Assembly: GCA_012841485.1 (NCBI GenBank)
Contig: DUUU01000126.1
Span: 1-16,392, forward strand
Reading direction: 5' to 3'
Length of the DNA: 16,392 bases
Source: Armatimonadota bacterium
GTDB taxonomy: Bacteria > Armatimonadota > JAAZEB01
Made by a program: the position numbers and the translations under genes
In this document: positions 1 to 7,925 of the stretch, in pieces
Position numbering within the stretch: position 1 is the first letter of the stretch
How the letters are laid out: each line of letters opens with the position of its first letter
The notes under the pieces: model-generated
Database searches by the model: none
The model's input: the letters and a program-made list of their open reading frames with translations, nothing else
Told to the model about the DNA's origin: nothing

Positions 1-479
1 TCGGCGATGCGCCGCGGCGCTCCGGGCGCCCGGTGTGCCCCCGGCCGATACGGCCACCGGGCGATGGCATCCGTCTCGGCGACATAGAGGAAACCTTCAT
101 GGAAGGCGATTCCATGAGGGCGGTTGAGGCCCGTTGCCCACGGGGTCGGGGCGCCCTCGCCAATCGGCACGAGAGTCACCCGGCCGGACCGGGGCTGGGT
201 GGCAAAGAGGCGGCCATCGGGGCTGAACGCAAGCAGGCGAACGCCCTCGAGGCCCTCGGCCACTTGCTCAACCCGGAACCCCTCCGGCGCCCGGAGGCGC
301 TCGGCCAGCGGCAGCGCGTCCGCCCCACTCCGTGCCGGCGCATTGCCGCTCGGGCGCGTGGCGGGTGCCGCTCGGGAGCCGGTCGCGATTCCCCCGCCAT
401 CGCGACACCCGGCGAGGAGACAGCCCGCCAGCATCCCCACCACAACGAGCCCCCTACGTAACAGCGGTTGATGCTCCAT
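1..479 (-). CDS. Sugar dehydrogenase-like beta-propeller lipoprotein, 5' part only
   Basis: This gene is cut by the left edge of the window; 159 codons are visible. The start ATG at 479 follows a purine-rich AGGGGAAG. Residues 1-25 form a lipoprotein signal peptide: MEHQPLLRR, then a hydrophobic stretch, then the lipobox LLAGC with the lipidated Cys at residue 25, so the protein should sit on an outer-facing membrane surface. A low-complexity Ala/Ser/Arg linker follows. From about residue 65 the sequence reads APEGFRVEQVAEGLEGVRLL, then AFSPDGRLFATQPRSGRV, GLNRPHGIAFHEGFLYVAE and TDAIARWPY. This is the pattern of the PQQ-dependent glucose/sorbosone dehydrogenase-type six-bladed propeller family. 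Many such proteins lack proven activity, so the substrate and PQQ dependence are unknown. The catalytic histidine and calcium-site regions may lie outside the window. It follows the prepilin-like gene on the same strand. Confidence 0.8.
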   Translation of the reverse strand, partial: MEHQPLLRRGLVVVGMLAGCLLAGCRDGGGIATGSRAAPATRPSGNAPARSGADALPLAERLRAPEGFRVEQVAEGLEGVRLLAFSPDGRLFATQPRSGRVTLVPIGEGAPTPWATGLNRPHGIAFHEGFLYVAETDAIARWPYRPGAHRAPGAPRRIA

Positions 480-552
480 GCTTCCCCTGCCACAGCTTTC
501 CCCTTGCTGCGGCCTGGGAAACCCGCGAGGGCGAGCGCTTTGCGCGAGAGAA

Positions 553-590
553 GCCGGGCGCTGCCCCCCCCCAGGAGATCAGCACCCGGC
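553..590 (-). terminator. GC-rich hairpin between prepilin-like gene and lipoprotein gene
   Basis: An 11-bp inverted repeat (553-563 with 580-590; GCCGGGTGCTG on the minus strand) flanks a 16-nt loop that contains a run of nine G (minus strand). One pair is a G-U wobble. It lies 27 nt after the prepilin-like stop codon. No T-tract follows, so a classical intrinsic terminator is uncertain; it may instead be a 3'-end stabilising or attenuating hairpin. Confidence 0.4.
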
Positions 591-616
591 CACGCGGCAG
601 ATAGCCAGCCGGGGAG

Positions 617-1258
617 CTACGGAAGCCCGCCCTTCCAAAGCGTCGCGAGGGAGCTGGGCGACAGCAGCACGTCCGCCTTGACCCACTTGGCGTGCCCGTC
701 AAAGAAGGCGCAGCAGGTGCCCTCCGAGTGGCGCGTTGCCACGTTATTTGCCCGGTTTTCCACCGAGTTCCAGCGCAGGTAGGCCCCCTCTGTATCGAGG
801 TCCGCTATCATCAGCGTCTCTGCGGGATTCTCAATCTGCGCCAGCGGGCGATAGCAGAAGAGATACGTCCAGGTAGCGCCGCTGACGCTGACGTTCGTGA
901 TGTTCACGCCGTAGTAACTGACGTACATGCCGGAGCTGCTGACGCGAAACTTGCCCGGCGCGCTCGGGCAGTTCAAGACGCCCGTATTCTTCATGTACGG
1001 CTCGAACATGTTCATCCACGACCGGGTAGCCGCGGCCGCTGGCACGTCCTGATACGACGCCGTCCTCTCGTCGTAGTCCTGGCAGTACATCATGTGAGCC
1101 GTTCCAAGCTGCTTCAGGTTGCTCAAGCAGTTCGACTTGCGCGCGTTCTCACGCGCCCGGGCAAACACCGGGAAGAGAATCGCCGCAAGGATGGCTATGA
1201 TGGCTATGACGACAAGCAACTCGATCAGTGTGAAACCACGTACTTCATCTCGACGCAT
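617..1258 (-). CDS. Type IV prepilin-like (type II secretion pseudopilin-type) protein, DUF1559-like
   Basis: A 213-residue protein. The start ATG at 1258 has GGGAGA about eight bases upstream, which decides against a much longer reading frame that continues upstream without a ribosome site. A class III prepilin leader MRRDEVRG is followed by [20 protein letters not shown]: cleavage by prepilin peptidase is expected between Gly8 and Phe9, with the conserved Glu at mature position 5. [14 protein letters not shown] and the Cys/Leu-rich [20 protein letters not shown] follow, then a soluble domain ending in [12 protein letters not shown]. The last motif resembles the H-X9-DG tail of the DUF1559 pseudopilin-like family, which is expanded in Armatimonadota and Planctomycetota. 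It is probably an inner-membrane-anchored surface or matrix component. No pilus assembly genes are nearby, so the assembly system is unknown. No convincing promoter was found upstream. Confidence 0.88.
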   Translation of the reverse strand: MRRDEVRGFTLIELLVVIAIIAILAAILFPVFARARENARKSNCLSNLKQLGTAHMMYCQDYDERTASYQDVPAAAATRSWMNMFEPYMKNTGVLNCPSAPGKFRVSSSGMYVSYYGVNITNVSVSGATWTYLFCYRPLAQIENPAETLMIADLDTEGAYLRWNSVENRANNVATRHSEGTCCAFFDGHAKWVKADVLLSPSSLATLWKGGLP

Positions 1259-1508
1259 TTTGACTGTCTCCCTTTGGCCGCGGCGATCCATCCCCACCAT
1301 CGAAGCGCACGCAAGCGTGGGGCTCCTTCGGCACGCCTGGCATGGCGGTGGGGCACAGGGAGCAAGGCCCCGGGCAGCGCGGCCACCCTTCCACCTGATA
1401 TTTCCCGCTGGATCGAACGGTTCCTGCAGCCATCGAAGGCGGCGCGTGCCCGGAAGGTAGGCAAGCCACGAGACCCGCAGCGCGTGGGCAGCCGCCCGGA
1501 TCGGCCTC

Positions 1509-1536
1509 TTGACATCTGCCCCACGTCTGGTACCAT
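1509..1536 (+). promoter_or_regulatory. Sigma-70-type promoter for the SIS-domain gene
   Basis: TTGACA at 1509-1514, a 16-base spacer, then TACCAT at 1531-1536 (four of six matches to TATAAT). Predicted transcription start is near 1543, giving a leader of about 30 nt. A promoter here also argues against an in-frame ATG at 1535 as the translation start. Confidence 0.6.
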
Positions 1537-1560
1537 GAGGGTGCCCCCTTCCACGGGGCC

Positions 1561-1570
1561 AGGAGGTGAT
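1561..1570 (+). promoter_or_regulatory. Strong Shine-Dalgarno site deciding the 1574 start
   Basis: AGGAGGTGAT lies immediately before GAG-ATG at 1574. This near-perfect anti-16S match fixes the start although the frame is open far upstream. Confidence 0.85.
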
Positions 1571-1573
1571 GAG

Positions 1574-3427
1574 ATGGCCAACGAGACCGTCGCCGAACGT
1601 GCCCGGCAGTTCCTCGCGGAAGCTACCCAGTTCCGCCTCGGGAAGCTGCTCACCGAGTCGCCGCACCCGCGCTCCGCCCAGCTCAGCCAGCGGGCCAGCG
1701 AGAACATCGCCGCCGGATTGGAAGTGCTCTTCGATGTGGATCGAGACGTGTTGGAGACCTACCGGCAGTGGGCCCAAAGCGACGCCCCCGAGCGCATCCG
1801 CGACGAGGCGTTGGCCGCGCTCCGCGCGGGCGGCCGTCTCTACTTCACCGGTTGCGGCGCCACCGGACGCCTCAGCATCCAACTCGACTCTATCTGGCGT
1901 GATTTCTGGCAGCGCCGCCGCGCCGCGGGCCTGACTGGGGCCGACGAGTGGGAGGATCGCACCTTTAGCATCATGGCGGGCGGTGACTTCGCGCTCATCA
2001 AATCGGTAGAGGGCTTCGAGGATTACACCCAGTTCGGCCGGCGCCAGATTCGCGACCGTGGCGTTCGCGCCGGCGATGTGGTCTTCGCCATCACCGAAGG
2101 GGGCGAGACCTCCTTCGTGATCGGCACGGCCTGGGAGGGCCTCGATGCCGGCGCGCGCGTCTTCTTCGTCTACAACAACCCCGACGACGTTCTCCGCGAG
2201 AACGTGGAGCGCAGCCGCGAGGTAATCGACGAGCCAAGCATCACCAAGATCAACCTCACCACCGGCCCGATGGCGATCACCGGCTCCACGCGCATGCAGG
2301 CCACCAGCATCCAGCTGTGCGTGATGATGACGATCCTGGAGATGGTCCTGGGCGCGCTCACCGGAGGCCATTCACAGGCAGCGGATGTGCCCGGCGCAAC
2401 GCTTCGCGCGCTAGAGGAGATGCACGCTACGCTCGCCTCCGAGGCCCTGCGCGATGACCTGGCCAGGCTCGTCGCGCGCGAGGAGAGCGTTTACCGCGCG
2501 CGCCATCGGAACACCTACTTCTCGGATCGCCTCGGGATCGATGTCCTCACGGATACCACCGAGCGCTCGCCCACCTTCTGTGTTCCCAGCTTCCGGAAGT
2601 TCGATGACCCAGACGCCGCCGAGTCGTGGTCGTTCCTCTTTCTCCCGCCGTACGAGACTGCCGCGGCGTGGGAGCACCTGCTGAAGCGCCCGCTCGCTCC
2701 CGTGGAGTGGTCTTTGGAGCAGGTGTGCGAGATGCTCCCGCCAGGAGAGGCGGAGCGGCAGCACGCCATCATGCGCGGCATCTCGCGCGAGGAGATCCTC
2801 CGCTTCCGCATCGGCCTGGACGGTCTCCCCTACCGCACCATCGGACCCGGCGATGCCGCGACGGCCATCCTCACCGAGGAGGAGAAAGAGGCGCTCTTCA
2901 CCCCCGGTGGCTTCTATCGGAAGCGCCTGGAGCAAGCGCATGCCGGCGGTGCCGCCACGGCGGTCCTCTTCTTTGGCCGGCCGGGCGCCATCGAGGAGGT
3001 GCGCGCTTTTCTCAGCGCGTGGGAGGTGCCGGCGCTCCCCGTCTTGGTCCCCGTGCCAGAGACGGAGCTGCTCCTGAACCTGCCGTTGCGCGTGGGGGCC
3101 AAGATGCTCCTGAACGCCCTCTCCACCTGCACCATGGTGCGCCTGGGCCGCGTCCTCGGCAACGTGATGATCTGGGTTGTGCCTAGCAACCTGAAGCTAA
3201 TCGACCGCTCGACCCGCTACATCGCCAACCTCACCGGGCTCTCCTACGAGGAGGCGTGTTACCTCCTCTTCGAGGCGATGGAGTACGTCGGGCCCCGCTG
3301 GCACGCCGGCAAGGAGTATCCCGCCCCCGTGGGTCTCTCGGTGATGCGCGCCCGGCACGGCCTCACTTTCCCGGAAGCGGAGAAGCGCCTCTACGAGGAG
3401 CTGGGAATCGAGCCCCCGCGCGCCTGA
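1574..3427 (+). CDS. Double-SIS-domain protein of the MurQ / glucokinase regulatory protein superfamily
   Basis: 617 residues, about twice the size of MurQ (about 300) and close to animal GKRP (about 625). The N-terminal part follows MurQ: TESPHPRS at 27-34, sugar-phosphate loop TGCGATGR at 92-99, VEGFED at 145-150, [11 protein letters not shown] from 174 and GSTRMQ at 237-242. A second SIS-like half runs from about 464 ([12 protein letters not shown]), and the MurQ-type C-terminal motifs are found only there: [18 protein letters not shown] from 513 and [14 protein letters not shown] from 536. GKRP has the same architecture. Of the two MurQ catalytic glutamates (Glu83 and Glu114 in E. coli), the second appears kept as Glu146 in VEGFED. 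The first position appears to be Ile107, so etherase activity is doubtful. It probably binds a phosphosugar in the cytoplasm, either as enzyme or regulator. No kinase or PTS gene is adjacent. The downstream FG-GAP gene follows after 72 bp and may be co-transcribed. Confidence 0.82.
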   Translation: MANETVAERARQFLAEATQFRLGKLLTESPHPRSAQLSQRASENIAAGLEVLFDVDRDVLETYRQWAQSDAPERIRDEALAALRAGGRLYFTGCGATGRLSIQLDSIWRDFWQRRRAAGLTGADEWEDRTFSIMAGGDFALIKSVEGFEDYTQFGRRQIRDRGVRAGDVVFAITEGGETSFVIGTAWEGLDAGARVFFVYNNPDDVLRENVERSREVIDEPSITKINLTTGPMAITGSTRMQATSIQLCVMMTILEMVLGALTGGHSQAADVPGATLRALEEMHATLASEALRDDLARLVAREESVYRARHRNTYFSDRLGIDVLTDTTERSPTFCVPSFRKFDDPDAAESWSFLFLPPYETAAAWEHLLKRPLAPVEWSLEQVCEMLPPGEAERQHAIMRGISREEILRFRIGLDGLPYRTIGPGDAATAILTEEEKEALFTPGGFYRKRLEQAHAGGAATAVLFFGRPGAIEEVRAFLSAWEVPALPVLVPVPETELLLNLPLRVGAKMLLNALSTCTMVRLGRVLGNVMIWVVPSNLKLIDRSTRYIANLTGLSYEEACYLLFEAMEYVGPRWHAGKEYPAPVGLSVMRARHGLTFPEAEKRLYEELGIEPPRA

Positions 3428-3468
3428 TTCGAAGGCAGGAGACTCTCGGGCCAACGCCAACTCCTGGA

Positions 3469-3487
3469 GGGGCCGCTGGGCGGCCCC
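3469..3487 (+). promoter_or_regulatory. Perfect hairpin just before the ribosome site of the FG-GAP gene
   Basis: GGGGCCGC, loop TGG, GCGGCCCC forms an 8-bp perfect stem with a 3-nt loop. It directly abuts the Shine-Dalgarno AAGGAGG at 3488-3494 for the ATG at 3500. No T-run follows, so it is more likely an mRNA processing, stability or translation-control element than a terminator. Function is inferred from position only. Confidence 0.45.
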
Positions 3488-3499
3488 AAGGAGGAAGCG

Positions 3500-6208
3500 A
3501 TGGCTGGGGAATGGATCACCCGTGGCTTCGAGAGCTTTCGGCAGGGCACGTTCGGGAATGGCGGGCAGAATCTCTACGTCTCGCGCGCAGGCGTGCTGCA
3601 GCGCATCCACCAGATGGATCTGAACGGCGATGGCTGGGCCGACCTCCTGGTCTGCAACAGCCAGAACCACTGGGAGCGCCCGCCTGTGTACGTCTATCTG
3701 GATCCCTTCGCCGGTGACGCGCGCCTGGAGCTGCCGTCGGATGGGTCGGTTGCCGGCGCGGTGTTCGACCTGAACGGCGATGGCTACGACGACCTCGTGC
3801 TGGCCATGGACTACAACGGCTCGCGCTCCGATCTGAACGCCTTCATCTACTACGGCGGTCCGGACGGCCTGGGCGAGCACCACAAGGTGGAGGTCCCCGT
3901 TCCCCGAGCGAGCGCGGTGGCCTGTGGTGACTTCAATGGCGATGGCCGGCCCGACCTCGCCTGCGTCACCGCAGGCACCCTCCGTCTCTTCCCTCAGTCA
4001 CCGCTCGGGTTTGAACCCCGGCGCTTCGTGGACCTCCCGGTTGAGGCGGGCCAGCTGGTGGCGGGCGATTTGGATGGCGACGGCTTCGATGACCTCTACG
4101 TGCTGGGCGGGGGCCAGGCACGGGTCTACTGGGGTGGCCCGGATGGCCTGGCGCCCGATCGATGCACGCTTGTCCAAGCTACGGTTCCGCCCGCGCCCGA
4201 GGCGGAGGCGGAAGAGCTCGCCCCTGAAACCGAGGCAGTGCGCGCCATCGCCCCGGTGCCGGCGATCATCGTCCTGAACGGCACGCCCCACCTCTTTCTC
4301 CCCGGCGAGGAGCACGCGCTGCTCGCGCCAGTGCTGCCCGGCCGCGAGATCGGCCGCCCCCTGCTCTTCCGGTGCCCGCATGCCATCGCGGTTGCCGCGG
4401 GCGACGTAAATGGCGATGGGTTCCTCGACCTGGTCTTTGCCTCTCGTGGCCATCACGACGGCCAGGAGTGCAGCTGGGTCTATTGGGGCAGCGCCCGCGG
4501 CTTTGACGAAGCTCGCCGGACGCCTCTCCCCAGCAGCGAGGCGTGCGACGTGGCGGTGGGTGATCTTACCGGGAACGGGTGCGCCGATATCGCCCTTTGC
4601 CAGGACCGCACTCCCGACTCGTTCACGTACCACTCGCTGCTCTACCGGGCCGGCAAGGAGGGAATCTCGCCCGAGCCGGTTCGGCTGGAGAGCCACGATG
4701 CGCGCCGGGTCTTCATCGCCCGCACGCAGCCGGCCGAGTACCCGCAGGTGATTCTGGTCAACCACCGCGCGCGACGATCCGGGGGCGACGTGGACCCGGT
4801 GATCTACTATGGCGGCCCGGATGGCTTCCTGCCGGAGCGCCGGCGCGCCCTCAAAGGCCGCGACTGCGTGGACGCCGTCTGCTGCGACATCGATGATGAC
4901 GGCCACGTGGAGATCATCACGGCCAACTGCTCCGAGAACGCCATCGACCTCGATCCCGGCTCGTTTCTCTTCAAGGCCCGGCCGGAGGGACACGCCTACG
5001 AGCCAGCGACCGTCTTCCCGACCTCACGCGCCCACGGCGTCTGCTGCGCGGATCTGAATCGCGACGGCTACCTGGACCTGGTTTTCGTCGGCTTCAGAAA
5101 CCCGGAGCTGCTGATCTTCTACGGCGGGCTGGAGGGGTATGACCTGGAGAACCCGCACCGGATCCGGATGGAGGCCGATGGCGAAGTGTACCAGGAGCCG
5201 CGCTGGGTGTACGCGGCCGACCTGAACAACGATGGCTGGATCGACCTTTTCGTGCCTCAGATCACCAGCGACCGCAGCTTCATCCTCTGGAACGGGCCCG
5301 AGGGCTTCAGCATGGAGCGCCGGCAGATGCTCTCGGTCTTCCACGCCGCCTGCGCCCAGGCCGCCGACCTCACCGGCAACGGCTATCTCGACCTGGTGAT
5401 CGGCGGGCATACCCCCTCGCTGGAGGGGCCGCACGACTCCTTTCTCTACATCTACTGGAACGGCCCCGAGGGCCTGCGTGAGGATCGCCGCGCGCAGCTG
5501 CCCGCTCTTGGCGCCGAAGCGCTGGCGATTGCCGATTTCAACCGCGACGGCTACCCCGACCTCTTCGTCGCCAACTACCACGACGGCCGGGTGCGCGACC
5601 TCGATTCCTTCATCTACTGGGGTGGCCCGGGCGGCCGGTTCAGCGCGCACAGGCGGTCTCGCCTCTTCATGCACTCCGCCGCGGGCGCTGTCGCCTGCGA
5701 CTTCAACGAGGATGGTTGGGTGGACCTGGCGGTCGGCTACCATAAGGTCGACAACGACCACCTCGGCCATTCCGGGGTGTGGTGGAACGGCCCCGAGGGC
5801 TTCAGCGCCACGCGCACCACGCTGCTGCCCACGGAGGGCCCGCATGGCCTGGTGCGCGTCGGTGCCAGCAACCTGGCGGATGGGGGGCCGGAGGAGTACT
5901 ACACCTCGGCACCCTTCCTCCTCCCAGAGGGCGCGGTGCTCGATCATCTGGAGTGGGAGGCCACCGTGCCGCCGAAGTGTTGGGTACGCGCCCAGGTCCG
6001 GAGCGCGGCTTCGCGGGAGGCCCTGCAAAGCGCCCCGTGGCAGGGCCCGGCGGGCGAGGGAAGCTGGCACGAGCGCGGTGGGAAGATCCCATCTCACCAC
6101 CCCGCCGAGCGATGGGTGCAATACCGGCTCGCGCTGGGCGCGCGCAACGGCTGCGGCACCCCCAGGGTCTCCGCGGTCCGCCTGGCCTGGCGCGACGGGG
6201 CAGAGTGA
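3500..6208 (+). CDS. FG-GAP/VCBS repeat beta-propeller protein with twelve Ca-binding-type loops
   Basis: 902 residues; start fixed by AAGGAGG five bases upstream. Twelve calcium-loop motifs of the D-x-[ND/T]-x-[DN]-G-x-x-[DE] type begin at about residues 40, 90, 144, 190, 302, 355, 463, 518, 574, 623, 679 and 734 (for example DLNGDGWADLL, DFNRDGYPDLF). They are spaced 44-112 residues apart and many are followed by IYYGGPDGL- or WNGPEGF-type strands. This is the integrin-alpha-like FG-GAP/VCBS propeller family; twelve copies imply two propellers or one extended array. An Ala/Glu/Pro-rich linker lies near 228-255. Residues about 790-902 form a separate beta-rich tail (YYTSAPFLLPEGAVLDHLEW, later WVQYRLALG) that resembles a carbohydrate-binding-type sandwich. 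No signal peptide, lipobox or membrane segment is visible, which is unusual for a family that is normally extracellular. Ligand unknown; structural or adhesion roles are typical. Confidence 0.88.
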   Translation: MAGEWITRGFESFRQGTFGNGGQNLYVSRAGVLQRIHQMDLNGDGWADLLVCNSQNHWERPPVYVYLDPFAGDARLELPSDGSVAGAVFDLNGDGYDDLVLAMDYNGSRSDLNAFIYYGGPDGLGEHHKVEVPVPRASAVACGDFNGDGRPDLACVTAGTLRLFPQSPLGFEPRRFVDLPVEAGQLVAGDLDGDGFDDLYVLGGGQARVYWGGPDGLAPDRCTLVQATVPPAPEAEAEELAPETEAVRAIAPVPAIIVLNGTPHLFLPGEEHALLAPVLPGREIGRPLLFRCPHAIAVAAGDVNGDGFLDLVFASRGHHDGQECSWVYWGSARGFDEARRTPLPSSEACDVAVGDLTGNGCADIALCQDRTPDSFTYHSLLYRAGKEGISPEPVRLESHDARRVFIARTQPAEYPQVILVNHRARRSGGDVDPVIYYGGPDGFLPERRRALKGRDCVDAVCCDIDDDGHVEIITANCSENAIDLDPGSFLFKARPEGHAYEPATVFPTSRAHGVCCADLNRDGYLDLVFVGFRNPELLIFYGGLEGYDLENPHRIRMEADGEVYQEPRWVYAADLNNDGWIDLFVPQITSDRSFILWNGPEGFSMERRQMLSVFHAACAQAADLTGNGYLDLVIGGHTPSLEGPHDSFLYIYWNGPEGLREDRRAQLPALGAEALAIADFNRDGYPDLFVANYHDGRVRDLDSFIYWGGPGGRFSAHRRSRLFMHSAAGAVACDFNEDGWVDLAVGYHKVDNDHLGHSGVWWNGPEGFSATRTTLLPTEGPHGLVRVGASNLADGGPEEYYTSAPFLLPEGAVLDHLEWEATVPPKCWVRAQVRSAASREALQSAPWQGPAGEGSWHERGGKIPSHHPAERWVQYRLALGARNGCGTPRVSAVRLAWRDGAE

Positions 6209-6239
6209 CCCGCCGCACCCCCTGGATTTGCTCGGCTCC

Positions 6240-7418
6240 TCATGGCGAGGGGATCGCGATCACCTCTCCTTTCTGGAGCGACTCGAGGGCGGCGAAGGGA
6301 ATCGCCCCGGACATGTAGGCATCCAGGATGCCGCGCTCGGGGTCGTCGCCCTGCTCCAAGCGCTCCAGGAAGTGCGAGAATAGCGCCCGGTCGTGATGCT
6401 GGTGGCCTGTGCCTGTGGGCCGGGGCACCTCGATCACCTCCAACGGGCGGTCGGGCAGCGGCCAGTACTCGATGCGATACTCCTCCATATCGCACCGAAT
6501 CTCGCCCCGCGTGCCGATGAACGTCATGCGCCGCCGGCCCTGGGGCGAGACCATCGTGAGGGTGTAGGAGAGGCGCATCCCGTTGGTGAACTCCGCCGTG
6601 AGGCTGACCGTGTCGGTGCTGTCCTTCTCATTGTTGTAGACGCACATATCCTCGGGGAGCACCTGGGGGCCGGCGGTGTTGTAGAAGCGCTCGCGATACT
6701 CCGGGCCCTGGTCGGTGTAATAGATGCAGTCGTCGGTCAGGCGGCAGGCGTGGCAATGGCTCGCCGCGCCTTCCCGAGGCCGGAACACCTCGGTGCCCCC
6801 GAAAGCAGCTACCCGCGTCGGATAGGCCCCGGTGATGAAGTTGACGACGTCGAACGTGTGGCACCCCTTGTGGAGGAGCATGTCGCCGCTGAACTTCCGA
6901 AAGCGGTTCCAGCGACGCATGTAGGTGCTGCCGTGAAACCACCCGATCGCCTCGTGCGTAATGCAGGCGATCACCCGGCCGATGGCGCCACCCGCGATCA
7001 ACTCGCGCAGCCTGAGGATGCACGGGTCGTAGCGAAAGACGAAGCCGAGATGGAGCAGCTTTCCGGAACGGCGCGCCGCCTCGCAGATCGCGCGCGCATC
7101 CTCCGGGTTCGTTGCGAGCGGCTTCTCCACCAGGCAGTGGAAGCCCGCCTCGAAGCACGCCACTGCCGGCTCGCGGTGGATGCTGTCCGGCGTGCAGATC
7201 AGAACGGCATCGATGTCATTCCGGCGCACCAGATCCTCTACCGAGAGAAGGCGCGGCGCCGTCAGGCCGTTGCGGTCGCAGAAGTCGTTCAAGACGCCTT
7301 CGTTGCGGTCGCACATCGCGGCCCAGACCACACGCCCGGCCGGCATGCGCTTGACCACATCCACATAGATCTGTCCCCGACCGCCCGTACCCACCAGCGC
7401 CAATCGAATCGGATTCAT
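6240..7418 (-). CDS. Gfo/Idh/MocA family NAD(P)-dependent oxidoreductase
   Basis: 392 residues from ATG 7418, preceded by GATCAGGACGAG; a frame continuing 11 codons upstream lacks a better site. The N-terminal Rossmann fold has the nucleotide loop GTGGRG at 10-15 and the family signature EKP at 98-100 (LVEKPLATN). The catalytic region SGDMLLHKGCHTFDVVNF at about 177-194 contains the expected Lys184 and His187. The C-terminal sheet domain follows. Residues 222-231 read CHACRLTDDC, a C-x2-C-x5-C cluster found in a subset of this family with an inserted metal- or disulfide-like loop. Family members oxidise or reduce sugars, inositols or their derivatives; the substrate cannot be told here. The gene is convergent with the FG-GAP gene (31-bp gap), so it is transcribed separately. 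Cytoplasmic; no signal peptide. Confidence 0.9.
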   Translation of the reverse strand: MNPIRLALVGTGGRGQIYVDVVKRMPAGRVVWAAMCDRNEGVLNDFCDRNGLTAPRLLSVEDLVRRNDIDAVLICTPDSIHREPAVACFEAGFHCLVEKPLATNPEDARAICEAARRSGKLLHLGFVFRYDPCILRLRELIAGGAIGRVIACITHEAIGWFHGSTYMRRWNRFRKFSGDMLLHKGCHTFDVVNFITGAYPTRVAAFGGTEVFRPREGAASHCHACRLTDDCIYYTDQGPEYRERFYNTAGPQVLPEDMCVYNNEKDSTDTVSLTAEFTNGMRLSYTLTMVSPQGRRRMTFIGTRGEIRCDMEEYRIEYWPLPDRPLEVIEVPRPTGTGHQHHDRALFSHFLERLEQGDDPERGILDAYMSGAIPFAALESLQKGEVIAIPSP

Positions 7419-7814
7419 CTCGTCCTGATCCCTTCGCACAGACCGTGGCAAGGAGCTTCGCCCTCTGGACGCGCGGCCCGTGCCCGGCTCTCTCTCACAC
7501 GCGGGGTGTTCCGTAACTCTCGCGCGCGGATCTCAAGCTCCGCGCTGCTTTCAGGCAGAGCCCCTTCGGGTCTCCCCCTCCCAGCCCGCCGCCGTATCCG
7601 GTTGGCCGCGGGTACAGGCTGGCCCAGCCCGGCAGGGCTTCGCTCGCAAGCAGCGCGGGGACTGATCGCCCCGCGCCGGGTTGCGCGCTGCCTTCGATGC
7701 TTCGGATCCCCATCTCGGAATCCCCCTCGCGATCCTAGATTCGCGTGGCGCGGCCAGAATCCTTATATCACGCCCTCCCCAATCCACTGGCGGTTGTCCC
7801 TGCAGACGCCGGTC

Positions 7815-7831
7815 GTGCGAAATCCTCGCAC
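7815..7831. promoter_or_regulatory. Candidate operator palindrome upstream of the HTH gene promoter
   Basis: GTGCGA, five-base spacer AATCC, TCGCAC is a perfect 6-bp inverted repeat. It ends six bases before the -35 box at 7838, a position typical of activator sites or repressors touching the polymerase. The HTH protein encoded downstream is an obvious candidate to bind it, but that is inference. Confidence 0.4.
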
Positions 7832-7837
7832 TATCGC

Positions 7838-7866
7838 TTGACACATTCGCACGCGGCTGCTATAAT
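7838..7866 (+). promoter_or_regulatory. Exact-consensus sigma-70 promoter for the HTH / histidine kinase genes
   Basis: TTGACA at 7838-7843, 17-base spacer, TATAAT at 7861-7866: both hexamers and the spacing are perfect consensus. Predicted start near 7873 gives a leader of about 53 nt to the ATG at 7926. Confidence 0.88.
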
Positions 7867-7925
7867 GGCGCCAGTTTAGCAAACGCCTGTGTGCCATCCG
7901 CCTAGAGCGGGGAAGGAGAACGGCC

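Larger units (their letters stand above)
1259..1573. other. Divergent intergenic region with a promoter for the plus-strand gene
   Basis: This 315-bp stretch separates the prepilin-like gene (minus) from the SIS-domain gene (plus). The right end holds a promoter and ribosome site (listed separately). The left two thirds show no convincing gene, RNA structure or repeat on either strand. Reading frames that cross it on both strands lack ribosome sites and protein-family similarity. Confidence 0.6.
7419..7925. other. 507-bp divergent intergenic region
   Basis: This region separates the oxidoreductase (minus) from the HTH gene (plus). The right end holds a consensus promoter and a palindrome (listed separately). 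An 8-bp perfect inverted repeat (GCGCGGGG at 7653-7660 with CCCCGCGC at 7669-7676, loop of 8) lies in the middle. No credible promoter for the oxidoreductase was identified: a TATAAG-like hexamer on the minus strand near 7765 lacks a matching -35 box. No gene, tRNA or known riboswitch was recognised. Confidence 0.55.

Noticed and set aside
692..1573. Plus-strand extension upstream of the SIS-domain protein, including ATG 1535
   Set aside because: It runs antisense through the prepilin-like gene. A promoter at 1509-1536 and AGGAGGTGAT before 1574 fix the start.
1259..2371. Minus-strand frame that extends the prepilin-like protein by about 370 residues upstream
   Set aside because: It is antisense to the SIS-domain gene, has no family similarity, and a good ribosome site plus a canonical prepilin leader lie at 1258.
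7653..7676. Intrinsic terminator in the 7419-7925 intergenic region
   Set aside because: The 8-bp stem is perfect but has no T-run, and no gene ends nearby on either strand.
6393..7841. 482-codon plus-strand open frame
   Set aside because: It is antisense to the Gfo/Idh/MocA gene; composition is typical of GC-rich shadow frames and no domain is visible.
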